Assembly (NCBI GenBank): GCA_029560455.1
Contig: JAKQKW010000018.1
Location: 1 to 6,817, forward strand
DNA: 6,817 bases
Direction: 5' to 3'
DNA from: Candidatus Rifleibacteriota bacterium
GTDB taxonomy: Bacteria > Riflebacteria > Ozemobacteria > Ozemobacterales > Ozemobacteraceae
Within the stretch, counting starts at the first letter, position 1; each line of letters starts with the position of its first letter. A program made the translations under genes and the position numbers. Positions 6,495 through 6,817 of this stretch are shown here, piece after piece. Below the pieces are notes generated by a model. That model made no database searches. It saw only the letters and a program-made list of their open reading frames with translations, and was not told where the DNA came from.

Positions 6495-6817
6495 GCGTTT
6501 TCGCTCTTGAGTTTTATCAGCTCGAAAATTTTGACTGCCTGCTGTTTGCCACGGATTTCGGTGAACGGCATTTCCTCGGCCTCAACAAGGTGACTGACAA
6601 GGTTATGGGTAGCGCCAGAAAAGATGATTTTTGAATGGCGACCTTTCTTTGAAGCGCTCTCAAGGCGAGAAGCGAGATTGACTTCGTCGCCGATGACCGT
6701 CAGGTCTTTGCGGCGGGAACTGCCGACATCGCCAAGCAGAACGGTACCTGTGCTGATACCGATACCGATGTTGATATTGAAAAGGCCAAGACTGGTACGA
6801 TTCTGATTCAGCTTTTT
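6491..6817 (-). CDS. Class III adenylate/guanylate cyclase, C-terminal part (cut by window edge)
   Basis: Reading the - strand from 6817 gives 108 residues ending at TGA (6493-6491). The frame is open at the window edge, so the N-terminal part lies outside. The segment GIGISTGTVLLGDVGSSRR followed by DLTVIGDEVNLASRLESAS is the signature second half of a class III nucleotide cyclase domain, which makes cAMP or cGMP from ATP or GTP. The transition-state pair is present: Asn in EVNLA (6677-6679) and Arg in ASRLE (6665-6667). At the position of the base-recognising Asp of class IIIa enzymes there is Thr (DLTVIGD), as is known for class IIIb cyclases, so adenylate cyclase activity is favoured. The tail FTEIRGKQQAVKIFELIK is the usual end of bacterial cyclase domains that finish the protein. 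Sensor domains cannot be seen. It is convergent with the Hsp70 operon, so co-transcription is excluded. Confidence 0.92.
   Translation of the reverse strand, partial: KKLNQNRTSLGLFNINIGIGISTGTVLLGDVGSSRRKDLTVIGDEVNLASRLESASKKGRHSKIIFSGATHNLVSHLVEAEEMPFTEIRGKQQAVKIFELIKLKSENA

Noticed and set aside
6624..6806. Small + strand open frame near the right edge
   Set aside because: It lies opposite the clearly recognisable cyclase domain on the - strand and its translation resembles nothing.
1..6817. Mobile element, CRISPR array, tRNA or rRNA
   Set aside because: No transposase or integrase, terminal inverted repeats, regularly spaced repeats, or RNA-gene-like sequence was found; nearly all of the window is occupied by ordinary coding sequence.

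Overview
The window looks like moderately GC-rich chromosomal DNA from a Gram-negative-type bacterium, with tight gene packing, AGGAG-type ribosome binding sites and a codon style that is even across all genes. The sequence alone does not fix the phylum. The mix of ankyrin repeats, a class III nucleotide cyclase and an unusual Hsp70 pair would fit a deltaproteobacterium-like or candidate-phylum genome, but that is only an impression.

Layout. Bases 2-577 hold the 3' end of an ankyrin-repeat protein gene that enters from the left edge. A roughly 100-base gap follows, with a convincing sigma-70-like promoter and an imperfect palindrome near the expected transcription start. Bases 678-6425 are a compact three-gene operon on the + strand: (1) a membrane-anchored coiled-coil protein ending in a DUF2760 domain, (2) an Hsp70-family ATPase of 597 residues without the C-terminal helical lid, and (3) a second, paralogous Hsp70 of 920 residues whose lid is replaced by a helical C-terminal domain that I recognise as DUF3731-like. 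Genes 1 and 2 are 13 bases apart, with the ribosome binding site overlapping the stop codon. Genes 2 and 3 overlap by one base (TAATG). From 6491 to the right edge, the - strand carries the C-terminal part of a class III adenylate/guanylate cyclase, convergent with the operon.

How the genes may work together. Both Hsp70s keep the ATPase catalytic residues (Asp, Lys, Glu, Asp and Thr equivalents of DnaK D8, K70, E171, D194 and T199). Both lack the acidic-hydrophobic interdomain linker of DnaK and the normal lid, and no J-protein or nucleotide exchange factor is encoded in the cassette. The simplest inference is a dedicated chaperone-like machine in which two Hsp70 paralogues act together and are tethered to the inner membrane face through the DUF2760 coiled-coil protein. 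The domains are known as uncharacterised families that I recall occurring next to each other; the function of the set is, to my knowledge, not established. This cassette is the main object of interest in the window.
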